Part shown: in pieces, positions 8,771 through 18,129 of the stretch
How the letters are laid out: every line of letters starts with the position of its first letter
Position numbering within the stretch: position 1 is the stretch's first letter
Assembly (NCBI RefSeq): GCF_000426725.1
Contig: NZ_AUFX01000009.1
Coordinates: 124,001-188,000 of the forward strand
DNA length: 64,000 nt
Direction: 5' to 3'
Origin: Sporocytophaga myxococcoides DSM 11118
GTDB taxonomy: Bacteria; Bacteroidota; Bacteroidia; Cytophagales; Cytophagaceae
Made by a program: the position numbers and the translations under genes
The notes under the pieces: model-generated
What the model was told of the DNA's origin: nothing
The model's input: the letters and a program-made list of their open reading frames with translations, nothing else
Database searches by the model: none

Positions 8771-10504
8771 TTGAAAGCAAAAGATTTTTTCAGAAAAAAG
8801 ACTATTGAGGATTCTATCAGGAGCACTGTAGAAATCGAACAACTTGAAAACCATACACTCTCCAGATCTCTAAAACTTAGAGATCTTACTTCTTTTGGTA
8901 TTGCTGCAATTGTGGGAGCGGGAATATTCAGTACCATTGGCAATGCGAGCGCCTCAGGCGGACCTGCAGTTTCTTTGTTATTTGTTTTTACCGCCATTGC
9001 ATGTCTTTTCTCAGCTCTTTGCTATGCAGAATTCGCTTCTTCTGTACCGGTTGCCGGAAGTGCTTATACTTATGCTTATGTGTCATTCGGAGAACTACTG
9101 GCATGGATCATAGGGTGGGATTTATTGATGGAATATGCAATCGGCAATGTTGCGGTTGCAATCTCGTGGTCAGATTATTTTACGTCCTTATTGAGAGGTT
9201 TCGGATTGCAACTTCCCGAATACCTTACCATGGATTTTCTGACTGCCTCCAGAGCCTATACCGAAGTGACTGCATTACTAAATGCAGGCACTCCTTCTGC
9301 CAATATTAAACCTTTACTGATGGAAGGATACAATGCCTGGAAAAATGCACCATCAATAAATGGTATTCATATCGTATTTGATTTCCCTGCTTTTATCATC
9401 ACAGCTCTTATTACCGCGTTGGTGTATGTTGGTATAAAGGAAAGCAAAGTCACCGGAAATATTCTTGTGGGAATTAAGTTATTGGTAATATTGCTTTTCG
9501 TCGTTGCAGGTGCATTTTATGTTCAGCCTGATAACTGGAGTCCCTTTGCCCCTAACGGAATCAGTGGGGTGATGAAAGGAGTTTCTGCCGTGTTTTTTGC
9601 CTATATCGGCTTCGATGCTGTATCTACTACTGCTGAAGAAGCTATCAATCCTAAGAAGGATTTACCCAAAGCAATGTTCTTTTCCCTTCTGATTTGTACG
9701 ATATTATACGTAATCGTAACGCTGATCCTTACTGGTATGGTAACTTACAGCGAGCTTGCAGTGGGCGATCCATTGGCATATGCTTTTGAGAAATACAATC
9801 TTAGTTTTCTTTCCGGCATTATTGCTTTTAGCGCTGTCATAGCTATGACCAGTGTATTGCTTGTATTTCAGCTGGGGCAGCCAAGGATCTGGTTAAGCAT
9901 GAGCAGAGACGGACTGCTGCCTCGAGTTTTTGCCCGAATTCATCCTAAATTCAAAACACCATCTTTCTCCACTATCGTCACTGGCTTTGTTGTAGCTCTG
10001 CCTGCGATGTTTATGAACCTTACCGAAGTAACAGACTTGTGCAGTATAGGTACTTTATTTGCGTTTGCTATTGTATGCGCTGGTGTGATGATAAATCCAC
10101 CCAAAGCGGCAGACTCCTTTAAAGTGAAATATGTCAATGGGAAAATCATTCTCCCGATTTTGTTTTTTGCAACATTGCTCTTTGTCCTGATAGCAAAAAG
10201 TGAGGTTTTAATTTATATCAATATGACAGGAGATTATTTGTATCCATTACAAAAAGAATTCCCTATTATCATCTTTATTATAATCTTTGCGATTACTGGC
10301 TGGTATGCCTTCAGAAAAAATTTATCCCTTATTCCGGCTCTAGGTTTTCTTATCAATTTATACCTCATGACAGAACTTGGAGCAACTAACTGGAGCCGCT
10401 TTCTGATATGGCTTGTACTCGGATTGATCTTTTATCTTTTTTACGGAAGACACAGAAGTAACCTGAATAAAAAGTCAACAGACCAAACCTCTATCACCCT
10501 GTAA
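8771..10504 (+). CDS. APC-superfamily amino acid permease
   Basis: A 577-residue integral membrane transporter of the cationic amino acid transporter (CAT) type. The TM1 motif IVGAGIFSTIGNAS is at about 47-60, followed by at least 12 hydrophobic segments. The signature PVAGSAYTYAYVSFGELLAWIIGWDL and the segment VFFAYIGFDAVSTTAEEAINPKKDLPKA are characteristic of APC permeases. It probably imports or exchanges amino acids by proton coupling; the substrate cannot be assigned. The only in-frame start near the family N-terminus is TTG at 8771. The ATG at 8751 is out of frame and yields only a seven-residue peptide ending just before it. The DUF2062 gene follows 67 bp downstream on the same strand. 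Confidence 0.92.
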   Translation: MKAKDFFRKKTIEDSIRSTVEIEQLENHTLSRSLKLRDLTSFGIAAIVGAGIFSTIGNASASGGPAVSLLFVFTAIACLFSALCYAEFASSVPVAGSAYTYAYVSFGELLAWIIGWDLLMEYAIGNVAVAISWSDYFTSLLRGFGLQLPEYLTMDFLTASRAYTEVTALLNAGTPSANIKPLLMEGYNAWKNAPSINGIHIVFDFPAFIITALITALVYVGIKESKVTGNILVGIKLLVILLFVVAGAFYVQPDNWSPFAPNGISGVMKGVSAVFFAYIGFDAVSTTAEEAINPKKDLPKAMFFSLLICTILYVIVTLILTGMVTYSELAVGDPLAYAFEKYNLSFLSGIIAFSAVIAMTSVLLVFQLGQPRIWLSMSRDGLLPRVFARIHPKFKTPSFSTIVTGFVVALPAMFMNLTEVTDLCSIGTLFAFAIVCAGVMINPPKAADSFKVKYVNGKIILPILFFATLLFVLIAKSEVLIYINMTGDYLYPLQKEFPIIIFIIIFAITGWYAFRKNLSLIPALGFLINLYLMTELGATNWSRFLIWLVLGLIFYLFYGRHRSNLNKKSTDQTSITL

Positions 10505-10571
10505 TTGAAGCCCTTTTAGCTTCTGATGATTAAATTAAAAACAAATAGGAAAGGATTTTACTTTGCTTAGT

Positions 10572-11048
10572 ATGAACCTTTCTTTACTGCGTAAGACTAA
10601 GTTTGTCCGATTTCTTACTAATTTCATTAAACAGGGTGCAACTCCTGAAAAAATTGCTTTGACTGTAGCTCTTGGAGTTATTTTAGGAGCCTTTCCGGTT
10701 ATTGGTCCTACAACATTGCTTTGCACACTAGCAGCATTGATATTCAGGGTAAATTTGCCAGCTATTCAGTTTGTAAACTATACAACTTACCCCATACAAA
10801 TAATCACGATTCTGCCTTTTTACAAATTCGGCGCTTATATTTTCGGAGATAAAACCTTTGATATTCCATTGGAAGAGTTTACCGGTATGTTTCGTCAGGA
10901 CATCTGGGGTTCTCTGCTTTTCTTTGGAAATGCGATATACCATGCTATAGTCGCCTGGTGCTTGGTAGCGCCCATTGCTGGAGGACTGATCTACTTTTCA
11001 GTTTTATATTTATTCAAAAAATTTTCAGGGAAAAAGCAGATTGTTTAG
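10572..11048 (+). CDS. DUF2062 membrane protein
   Basis: A 158-residue protein starting at ATG 10572 (a TTG three codons earlier is less likely). The DUF2062 pattern is clear: TPEKIALTVALGVILGAFPVIGPTTLLCTLAALIFRVNLPAIQFVNY, then a central soluble loop and a C-terminal hydrophobic hairpin ending in a basic tail. DUF2062 proteins are small inner-membrane proteins, often linked to lipid or glycan metabolism genes, with no proven biochemical function. It follows the permease closely and may share its transcript. Confidence 0.85.
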   Translation: MNLSLLRKTKFVRFLTNFIKQGATPEKIALTVALGVILGAFPVIGPTTLLCTLAALIFRVNLPAIQFVNYTTYPIQIITILPFYKFGAYIFGDKTFDIPLEEFTGMFRQDIWGSLLFFGNAIYHAIVAWCLVAPIAGGLIYFSVLYLFKKFSGKKQIV

Positions 11049-11085
11049 CGATAACTGTATCTGCGAGAAATGATCAATAGATACA

Positions 11086-11116
11086 CAGAGAACACTCAGG
11101 AGGCACAGAGAATATA
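11086..11116. repeat. Intergenic CACAGAGA-type repeat
   Basis: The stretch ATACACAGAGAACACTCAGGAGGCACAGAGAA is built from imperfect CACAGAG units. A shorter relative (TTTCACAGAGAAAACACAG) lies near 15269-15287. Such units are a familiar dispersed intergenic sequence in many bacterial genomes. No function is implied here. Confidence 0.45.
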
Positions 11117-11263
11117 TTGCTATTTTTAAAATTTTCTTCTTAGATAAAACTCAGTTTCAAACCTTTAAAAGAGGATATAAAATTTTCACTTATATTATGA
11201 GGAAAGCAGCGTAATTCAGCTTAAAAACTTGTAAATTAGAATATTATTACTTTTATCTGATTT

Positions 11264-14200
11264 ATGAAAAAGCTGTTACTCACAGTATTCCTTTACTCCG
11301 TTTTAATAACAGGACTTATAGCTCAATACAATGTCGAAACTGTTTTACAGAAAGGACATTTTGCTTCCATTAAGTGCATCGAAATCGATCCTGAGGGTGC
11401 ATTACTTGCTACAGGAAGCAAGGACAAAACAGCTAAACTCTGGGATATCAATTCAGGTAGGGAAATAAGAAGTTTTATCGGCCATACACATTCTGTAACC
11501 AAAGTCCGATTCAGCAGCGATAGTAAATATCTTGTAACAAGTAGTATTGACGGCACTGCCAAAGTCTGGGAAGTAGCAACAGGCAAATTTATTTTCTCTA
11601 CGCCTTCTTCTGACAAGGTTTTAACCGACGCAGTATTTTCTCCGGATGGAAAACTACTACTTACTTCCGGCTATGCAGATGTTGTTTCTATTTTTGACTT
11701 CCCGACCGGAAATCTTGTTAAAACAATAGAAACCAATCCTGATCAGGGATTAGGACTTGGTGTACATATTCAATTCAGCAAAGACGGAAAACTTTGTGCT
11801 ATAGGAGAAGATAATCGCACTACCAAAGTTTATGAAACATCAAGCTGGTCTCTGTTGAATACATTCAAGCCAGCGCAGGGATGGTGCGGTGGATGTGGCA
11901 CATATAATGTATTCACCAAAGATGGAAATGCTCTTATAAAACTTTCCTCTAACAGTATAGCTGAAGAATATGATATTAAAACAGGCAAACTCCTGATGAC
12001 TTATGGTAGTGAGTTCAAAGATGTAACTGGGGTTGATCTTAGCAATAATGACCGTTTCATTCTCACTGGAGAAGAAAAAGGTGTTTTGATTTTTAATCGG
12101 GGACAAAAAGATTCCATGGCTTTTTTTCCGGCTCCCGAAAATCATGAAATCACCGCTGCTGCTTTGGGTAAAGGCAATGAATCTGTTTTTATAGCATCAG
12201 ATGACAATCTTGTTACTGAATACAATAAAGTAACAGGTAAAAAGATCAAAGCATTTAAAGGTTTACTAAATGAAAATGATGACAATGATCTGGGCTACGA
12301 CCCTAATAGCTATTGGCATTCCCATATCACTAAATATTTAAGGTTAAAGAACAAAGTCGTTCTTCTCCCTAATGGAAAAGAGATTATAAGAACCAAATCC
12401 GGGAAAGAAGTTAAGGTCTGGGATATTGCAACAGGTATACCACAGACCAAATTCTCAGATCATGCAAAACCTGTTATATCTCTTGATATCACTAAAGACG
12501 GAAAGACAATCGTCTCGGGTGATTCCAAAGGAGGAGTAAAAATCTGGTCATTGGATAAAGGTCAGAAATTATTTGATCTGAAAGGTCACAGTGAGCCTGT
12601 TTTTGATGTAAAATATAGTCCGGACGAGTCTACCATTACTACAACAGGTTGGGATGCCACTATCAATGTTTTTGATTCTAAAAACGGAGCCCTCCTTAAT
12701 CGCATCGATCTTAATAACAATTCAGCATACACATTTTCATACACACCTGACGGATTATATCTTGTGCTTGCAAGACTTGACAAAACCCTTGAACTGTACG
12801 AGCCTGACTCTAAAACAAAGGTAAAATCTTTCATAGGTCATACGGATATCGTTTCGTCTATCTCTTTCCATCCTGCTCAGCCGCATATAATGATGAGCAG
12901 TTCATGGGATGGTACGACACGGGTGTGGGATATCAAAACAGGATTGATGCTAAAAAAGCTTAACGGAATCTCTAATCCTGTTCATGCGGCATTATTTACG
13001 CCTGACGGTTCTCAGGTAATTACTGCAGGCGATGACAGAATCATCAGAATATGGGATTGGCAAAATGGAAAAGTGGTCAAACAACTGGAAGGACATAAAG
13101 CAGAGATTAGCAATCTGACCCTTAGCACTGATGGCAAAATGTTGCTCAGCTCTTCATTAGATGGATCTGTTAAATTCTGGAATCTCGAGAAAGGTCAGGA
13201 GTTTTTCGAGCATATATATATCAAAAACAAAGACTGGATGGTATTAACGAAGGAAGGTTATTTTAATGGTACTTCAGGAGCTATGGACTATGTTCACTTT
13301 GTAAAAGGAATCCAGTTATATTCTACAGAGCAGCTAATAGAAAAATTTTATAAGCCGGACCTATTGCCTTCCTTATTCAACAACCGAGGAACAGGCATGC
13401 ATAAAAGTGTAGATGATTTACTAAAGAACACTCCTCCACCAGTAGTAAAAATCACCGCCTTAAAAACTGAAGGAAAAGCTGAAGCTGAAGTATACATTAA
13501 AGTAACAGATAACGGAGGAGGCACAGATGAAATTAAAGTATTGCATAACGGAAAGCGGATATCTTTTGGTAATGTTAAAAACCTACCTAATAAAAAAGGG
13601 GAACATGTCGTATTGAAAGAAACAGTATCTCTTGTCCACGGAGTGAATATTTTTGAAGCAAGTGCTTTCAGCAAAGAACGTATAGAGTCTTCTGCATCTT
13701 ATTCAGAACTGCACTCTGAAACCGGAGAGTTTGCCAGCACCTGTCATATCCTGGCAATAGGAATTGATAAATATAAAAATCCATCTATGACACTTACATT
13801 TGCGAGAGAAGATGCTGAAGCTATCGCTGAAATGCTAAAAGAAAAAAGTCAGAAGATGTTTAAGAAAATTGAGGTCACCTCACTTTATGATGAAGAAGCG
13901 ACAAAGGTCAATATTTTAAAAAAACTAAATGAGCTTACCAAAAGCATTCAAAAGAATGATGTATTTATATTTTACTATGCAGGACACGGAAGCATGACAG
14001 ATGAGCAATTCTTCTTCATCCCATCTGAATGTACCAGATTATACGAGAAGAATACACTCGCAAAAGAAGCTATAGAAGCATCTGAACTACAGCAGAAATT
14101 CAGAGAGATCAAAGCCCTCAAACAAATCATAATTATGGATGCTTGTCACTCTGGGGGATCAATAGAATTCCTTGCATCCAGAGGCGGCATTGAAGAAAAA

Positions 14201-14491
14201 GCTATTGCTCAATTAGCAAGAAGTTCAGGTATACATGTACTTGCTTCTGCAGGGAGCAATGAAACAGCAATAGAAGTTAGTGAACTTGGACATGGATTAT
14301 TTACCTATATTTTACTTCACGCACTAAAGGGTGAAGCAGACGGAGCACCAAAAGATGGAAAAGTTACGGTGTATGAATTGAAATCCTTCTTAGACGATCA
14401 GATTCCGGAGATGAATAAGAAGTATCATGGAAAATCTCAATATCCGTACACCTTTTCCAAGGGACATGATTTCCCGATTGTTATAGAGTAA
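11264..14491 (+). CDS. Secreted WD40-repeat protein with C-terminal caspase (peptidase C14) domain
   Basis: A 1075-residue protein. Residues 1-20 are a signal peptide ending IAQ. About residues 35-640 are WD40 repeats, with many copies of the K-x-WD/VWD signature (for example TAKLWDINSG, TAKVWEVATG, VKVWDIATG, TRVWDIKTG, IRIWDWQNG, VKFWNLEKG). A linker of about 180 residues follows, then a caspase-like domain (about 823-1075) starting CHILAIGIDKYKNPSM. The dyad is intact: His908 in YYAGHG and Cys961 in MDACHSGG. The domain is therefore probably an active Cys protease of the orthocaspase group, cutting after basic or acidic residues. The WD40 propeller likely serves as a partner-binding scaffold. 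The signal peptide implies action outside the cytoplasm. Confidence 0.93.
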   Translation: MKKLLLTVFLYSVLITGLIAQYNVETVLQKGHFASIKCIEIDPEGALLATGSKDKTAKLWDINSGREIRSFIGHTHSVTKVRFSSDSKYLVTSSIDGTAKVWEVATGKFIFSTPSSDKVLTDAVFSPDGKLLLTSGYADVVSIFDFPTGNLVKTIETNPDQGLGLGVHIQFSKDGKLCAIGEDNRTTKVYETSSWSLLNTFKPAQGWCGGCGTYNVFTKDGNALIKLSSNSIAEEYDIKTGKLLMTYGSEFKDVTGVDLSNNDRFILTGEEKGVLIFNRGQKDSMAFFPAPENHEITAAALGKGNESVFIASDDNLVTEYNKVTGKKIKAFKGLLNENDDNDLGYDPNSYWHSHITKYLRLKNKVVLLPNGKEIIRTKSGKEVKVWDIATGIPQTKFSDHAKPVISLDITKDGKTIVSGDSKGGVKIWSLDKGQKLFDLKGHSEPVFDVKYSPDESTITTTGWDATINVFDSKNGALLNRIDLNNNSAYTFSYTPDGLYLVLARLDKTLELYEPDSKTKVKSFIGHTDIVSSISFHPAQPHIMMSSSWDGTTRVWDIKTGLMLKKLNGISNPVHAALFTPDGSQVITAGDDRIIRIWDWQNGKVVKQLEGHKAEISNLTLSTDGKMLLSSSLDGSVKFWNLEKGQEFFEHIYIKNKDWMVLTKEGYFNGTSGAMDYVHFVKGIQLYSTEQLIEKFYKPDLLPSLFNNRGTGMHKSVDDLLKNTPPPVVKITALKTEGKAEAEVYIKVTDNGGGTDEIKVLHNGKRISFGNVKNLPNKKGEHVVLKETVSLVHGVNIFEASAFSKERIESSASYSELHSETGEFASTCHILAIGIDKYKNPSMTLTFAREDAEAIAEMLKEKSQKMFKKIEVTSLYDEEATKVNILKKLNELTKSIQKNDVFIFYYAGHGSMTDEQFFFIPSECTRLYEKNTLAKEAIEASELQQKFREIKALKQIIIMDACHSGGSIEFLASRGGIEEKAIAQLARSSGIHVLASAGSNETAIEVSELGHGLFTYILLHALKGEADGAPKDGKVTVYELKSFLDDQIPEMNKKYHGKSQYPYTFSKGHDFPIVIE

Positions 14492-14512
14492 TAAATCAAC
14501 AAACAAGACACC

Positions 14513-14548
14513 AAAACCATTTGTCTGAAAGTCCAGGCAAATGGTTTT
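14513..14548 (+). terminator. Terminator after the WD40-caspase gene
   Basis: The 11-bp stem AAAACCATTTG / CAAATGGTTTT closes a 14-nt loop and is followed by TTTC and a T-rich stretch. It begins 22 bp after the caspase gene stop. Confidence 0.8.
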
Positions 14549-14653
14549 TCATTTTAAACTCATTGATAAATCACTCATTCAGAGCAAAAAACATCCCTCA
14601 AAAAACTTCATATCTATTCCCTGAGTTACTCCTATAGGGATTGTGGGAGTGAT

Positions 14654-15232
14654 ATGGTCAGGAAATATATAAACATTGCAGCACTTTACATTTTGCTGTC
14701 AGCAGGCAAACCTTCGGAAAGCTTATCTTCAAAAGACTGTTGCAGGCCCAGTCTTTGGGACGAAGTGTTGCATATCGATACATTAAAAATCGGGACAGTA
14801 CCAGCCTATACAGATACACTCACTTTGCTTTCCAGCTTGGGAGCGCCGGAGAAAACAAGCGTATGTGGAGCTTCAGGATTATACAGACCTGAAAAATTTC
14901 CTGTTTCAAATCCTATTTACATGTGGTCATATAAGGGAATTGACTTTCTTGTAAACGGAGACAAAGTGAATCTTAAGCTTGTCCGATTTACCGAAGCACC
15001 TTCAACGTTGAGACTAACATATCCCTCATTAACATTATGTCATGCAACCAGACTTGCAGATATAAAAAAGATATTCCCAGTATCAGTCAGAGTATCCTAT
15101 GATTACTTTGATCCGGAAAGAAAGGAGACATTCAGATTGGTAAGGATCAATCCAAGGGAGGCATGGACTGATGAATGGATTCTGAGATTTAAGGGAAACA
15201 GACTATATGAAGTTGAATTCTGGACTCCTTAA
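14654..15232 (+). CDS. Hypothetical secreted protein
   Basis: A 192-residue protein starting with ATG at 14654. The first ~20 residues (MVRKYINIAALYILLSAGKP) form a weak export signal. The rest contains several Cys residues (a CC pair near 28, further Cys near 74 and 130) and a strand-rich pattern, with no recognised family. It is flanked by the WD40-caspase terminator upstream and meets the copper chaperone gene convergently downstream. Function unknown. Confidence 0.65.
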   Translation: MVRKYINIAALYILLSAGKPSESLSSKDCCRPSLWDEVLHIDTLKIGTVPAYTDTLTLLSSLGAPEKTSVCGASGLYRPEKFPVSNPIYMWSYKGIDFLVNGDKVNLKLVRFTEAPSTLRLTYPSLTLCHATRLADIKKIFPVSVRVSYDYFDPERKETFRLVRINPREAWTDEWILRFKGNRLYEVEFWTP

Positions 15233-15316
15233 AATGCTTTACTATGTCTTCTCTGCGAAAGAAAATATTTCACAGAGAAAACACAGTAGATTTAACATTG
15301 CTTATTTCTAACAATC

Positions 15317-15523
15317 TTAAGAAACGATCTTATACCCTGCCTTATCAAGTGTTTTCTGCACTATCTCTGGAGAAATATTATCTCCCTTTACAGTCAGAAT
15401 TTTATCGTTGGATTTTATGTCGACATCCCATTCTTTTATTTCAGATGCTTCGTCTAAAGCTTTTCCAGCCTTTTCTACGCAAGCGCCGCATTTGATATTT
15501 GTTTTAAACTGTAGAGTTTCCAT
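15317..15523 (-). CDS. Heavy-metal-associated (HMA) domain copper chaperone, CopZ-like
   Basis: A 68-residue protein that is a single ferredoxin-like HMA domain. The metal-binding Cys pair is in TNIKCGACVEKA (C-G-A-C), and the C-terminal DKAGYKIV motif is typical of CopZ/Atx1-type chaperones. It should bind Cu(I) in the cytoplasm and pass it to the ATPase encoded just upstream on the same strand, 85 bp away. The usual Met before the first Cys motif (MxCxxC) is Ile here. Family call is firm; copper specificity is inferred from the neighbours. Confidence 0.88.
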   Translation of the reverse strand: METLQFKTNIKCGACVEKAGKALDEASEIKEWDVDIKSNDKILTVKGDNISPEIVQKTLDKAGYKIVS

Positions 15524-15608
15524 GACTTACCTATTTATTTATTTCTATAAAGTTAATGTTAATCTCACTGATGGCTCTTATATAATTTTGAATATTATTT
15601 ACATTTAG

Positions 15609-17822
15609 TTAAAGCCTTACTGTTTTTAACCTCAGGCTATTCAATACAACAGACACGCTGCTTAATGCCATTGCCAAACCGGCAAGCATTGGATTTAGAA
15701 GAAACCCATTAACAGGATACAATACTCCCGCAGCAAGAGGGATGCCGATAAGGTTATAAATAAAAGCCCAGAAGAGATTCTGACGAATTGTATTCACTGT
15801 AAATTTACTTAGCTTAAAGCTTTCAGGAATCAATCGTAAATCAGAAGACATCAAAGTTATCTTTGCTACATCCATTGCTATGTCCGATCCCTGAGCCATT
15901 GCAATACTAACATCTGCGAGCGCCAGAGCTTCAGCATCATTCACGCCGTCTCCAGCCATAGCTACAACTTTGCCATTCTTCTTCAATTCCTTTACAAAGC
16001 TTGCCTTATCAGATGGCAATACTTCCGCTTTATATTTTTCAATTCCGGTTTTATTTGCTATTGCCTCTGCCGTCTGCATTGTATCTCCTGTAAGCATGTA
16101 AATCTCAATGCCAAGATCCTTAATCTTTTGAATCGCATCATAAGAACCTTGTTTCACTTCATCAGCAACTGCTATCAGAGCCACAACTTTTTTGTTTTGA
16201 GCCAAATAAATTAAGGTCTTAGCTTCCAAACTATACTGATTGGAAATATGATCCATTTCCCTTGATAATTCTGCCTTGATATCATTCTTAACGAAATTTC
16301 GACTTCCTATAAAATAAATATCGTCTTTGTATTGCACCTTAATTCCTTTCCCTGTCTGGCTTTCAAAATCATCTAATGCAACTTCATTAGTATTCCTTCT
16401 CTTATAATATTGAACAATGGCCTCTGCCAATGGATGGCCAGATTTACGCTCTGCTGTCAGAATGATTCCCTCCAGCAAAGTTTTATTATCAACATTCTCC
16501 TCCCAGTAAACATCTGTTACTTTAGGTCTTCCCATTGTGATAGTTCCTGTTTTATCCAAAACAAGCACCTGCGTTTTCTTTGCAAATTCCAGGCTCTCTG
16601 CATCTCTGATAAGAATACCTTTCTCCGCCCCTTTACCAATACCAACCATTATTGCAGTAGGTGTGGCTAATCCAAGAGCACATGGACAAGCAATTACAAG
16701 AACTGTAATCATAGCCAGTAATGCATGTGTGAAACTATGTTCTCCTCCAACTATAAACCATACCAGAAAAGTTAGAATTGCAATACCTATGACTATCGGA
16801 ACAAATATTCCCGCTATCTTATCTGCAAGCTTCTGAACAGGTGCTTTTGACCCTTGAGCTTCCTGAACAGTTTTAATGATACCTGCAAGCAATGTTTCAG
16901 CACCTACTTTCTCTGCTTTCATTGTAAAGCTTCCCTTCTGATTCAGAGTTCCTGCAAATACCTTTGCCCCTGTTATTTTTTCTGAAGGAATAGATTCACC
17001 TGTTATTGTACTTTCATCAACAAATGAATTACCTGAAATCACCAGCCCGTCGACGGGGATCTTTTCTCCCGAACGAATAATAATTTCATCACCTTTCACT
17101 ACTTCCTCTATTTTCAATTCAACTTCAGAACTGCCTCTGACAATCTTTACGGTTTTAGGTTGTAAGCCCATTAGCTTTTTGATAGCGCTTCCGGTTTTCT
17201 GCTTAGCCCGTTCTTCAAGCAATCGCCCTAATAAGATAAAGGCTATTACCACAGCAGCTGCTTCAAAATAGACATCCGGATGTACTCCCTGGCTTAACAG
17301 AATTTGCGGAAACAATGTATTGAATGTACTGAAAGCAAATGCAATACCAGTACTCAAAGCAACCAGAGTATCCATATTGGTTTGACCATGTTTCAGCAAT
17401 CGGAATGCATTCACAAAAAACTGTTTACCAAAAATCAATATGACCGGTGCAGACAATATCAGCATGATCTGATTGGCATATGGCGCCATGTGATAAAACA
17501 TACCTATCACTACTACAGGAAGAGCAAAAGTCAATGACAAGAAAGCATTTGTCTTAAGTTTTTTATAATGAGCAGACTGCTCAGCTTCTGGTGATTTATT
17601 CTCTTCTGCTTCCAGAATCAAATCATAACCTATGGACTGAACAGCCTCTTTTAACTTCGCTGTAGGATATGAATTATCATAAGTAACCTGGGCAGTAGAA
17701 CCGGCATAATTCACATTAACATCCTTAACCTCAGGGATTGATTTCAAAATCGACTCCACGCTTACAGCGCAGGAAGCACAGCTCAACCCTTCTACTGGAA
17801 AAATTTTCTTTATAGTACTCAT
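15609..17822 (-). CDS. copA: Copper-translocating P-type ATPase
   Basis: A 737-residue P1B-type ATPase that exports Cu(I) from the cytoplasm. One N-terminal HMA domain holds Cys15/Cys18 in LSCASCAVS. The actuator loop has TITGES. The membrane metal site is CPC at 379-381 in VIACPCALGLATP, and the phosphorylated Asp is Asp423 in LDKTGT. The hinge GDGVNDAEAL follows, and two terminal TM helices carry the N-N/M-S type residues (YNLIGIPLAAG, MALSSVSVVLNSLRL) typical of the Cu(I) P1B-1 subgroup. It is transcribed leftward into the CopZ-like gene. The HMA-AraC gene upstream is its likely regulator. Confidence 0.95.
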   Translation of the reverse strand: MSTIKKIFPVEGLSCASCAVSVESILKSIPEVKDVNVNYAGSTAQVTYDNSYPTAKLKEAVQSIGYDLILEAEENKSPEAEQSAHYKKLKTNAFLSLTFALPVVVIGMFYHMAPYANQIMLILSAPVILIFGKQFFVNAFRLLKHGQTNMDTLVALSTGIAFAFSTFNTLFPQILLSQGVHPDVYFEAAAVVIAFILLGRLLEERAKQKTGSAIKKLMGLQPKTVKIVRGSSEVELKIEEVVKGDEIIIRSGEKIPVDGLVISGNSFVDESTITGESIPSEKITGAKVFAGTLNQKGSFTMKAEKVGAETLLAGIIKTVQEAQGSKAPVQKLADKIAGIFVPIVIGIAILTFLVWFIVGGEHSFTHALLAMITVLVIACPCALGLATPTAIMVGIGKGAEKGILIRDAESLEFAKKTQVLVLDKTGTITMGRPKVTDVYWEENVDNKTLLEGIILTAERKSGHPLAEAIVQYYKRRNTNEVALDDFESQTGKGIKVQYKDDIYFIGSRNFVKNDIKAELSREMDHISNQYSLEAKTLIYLAQNKKVVALIAVADEVKQGSYDAIQKIKDLGIEIYMLTGDTMQTAEAIANKTGIEKYKAEVLPSDKASFVKELKKNGKVVAMAGDGVNDAEALALADVSIAMAQGSDIAMDVAKITLMSSDLRLIPESFKLSKFTVNTIRQNLFWAFIYNLIGIPLAAGVLYPVNGFLLNPMLAGLAMALSSVSVVLNSLRLKTVRL

Positions 17823-18129
17823 AGTTATTATCAGCTAATTTCAGAAGGACACACTTCCTCCTAACCCTAGCAAAGTAACAATTAAATGAAGGGATTTTGC
17901 TTACAGAATTATGGGAAAGAGTTGTAGATAAAAGCGGAAAGCTTAAAGCAGAAGGTTTAAAGAGAAAGCCGTTGCATTAAAACCAGAGTATATTTTTCTT
18001 TATAGTAAGTTTAAGGAATTAAGTATAAAACAAAAGGAGCTTTTTTAGAAGTATCTAAATAATAGAGCTAAGCTTATTGTCACCTTCTGCTTTCCGCTTT
18101 AAGCTTTTTGCTTTAAGCTTTTCTCTCTT
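17823..18129. repeat. Intergenic gap with imperfect inverted repeats
   Basis: This 307-bp gap between the HMA-AraC regulator and copA holds no gene. An arm at about 17931-17968 (AAAGCGGAAAGCTTAAAGCAG...) shares blocks with the reverse complement of 18082-18129 (CCTTCTGCTTT, CTTTCCGCTTT, CTTTAAGCTTT). The right arm also repeats CTTTAAGCTTTTTG in tandem and abuts the regulator's stop codon. It may act as a terminator region or be a decayed small mobile repeat; the copA promoter must lie in the part near 17823-17900. Confidence 0.4.
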
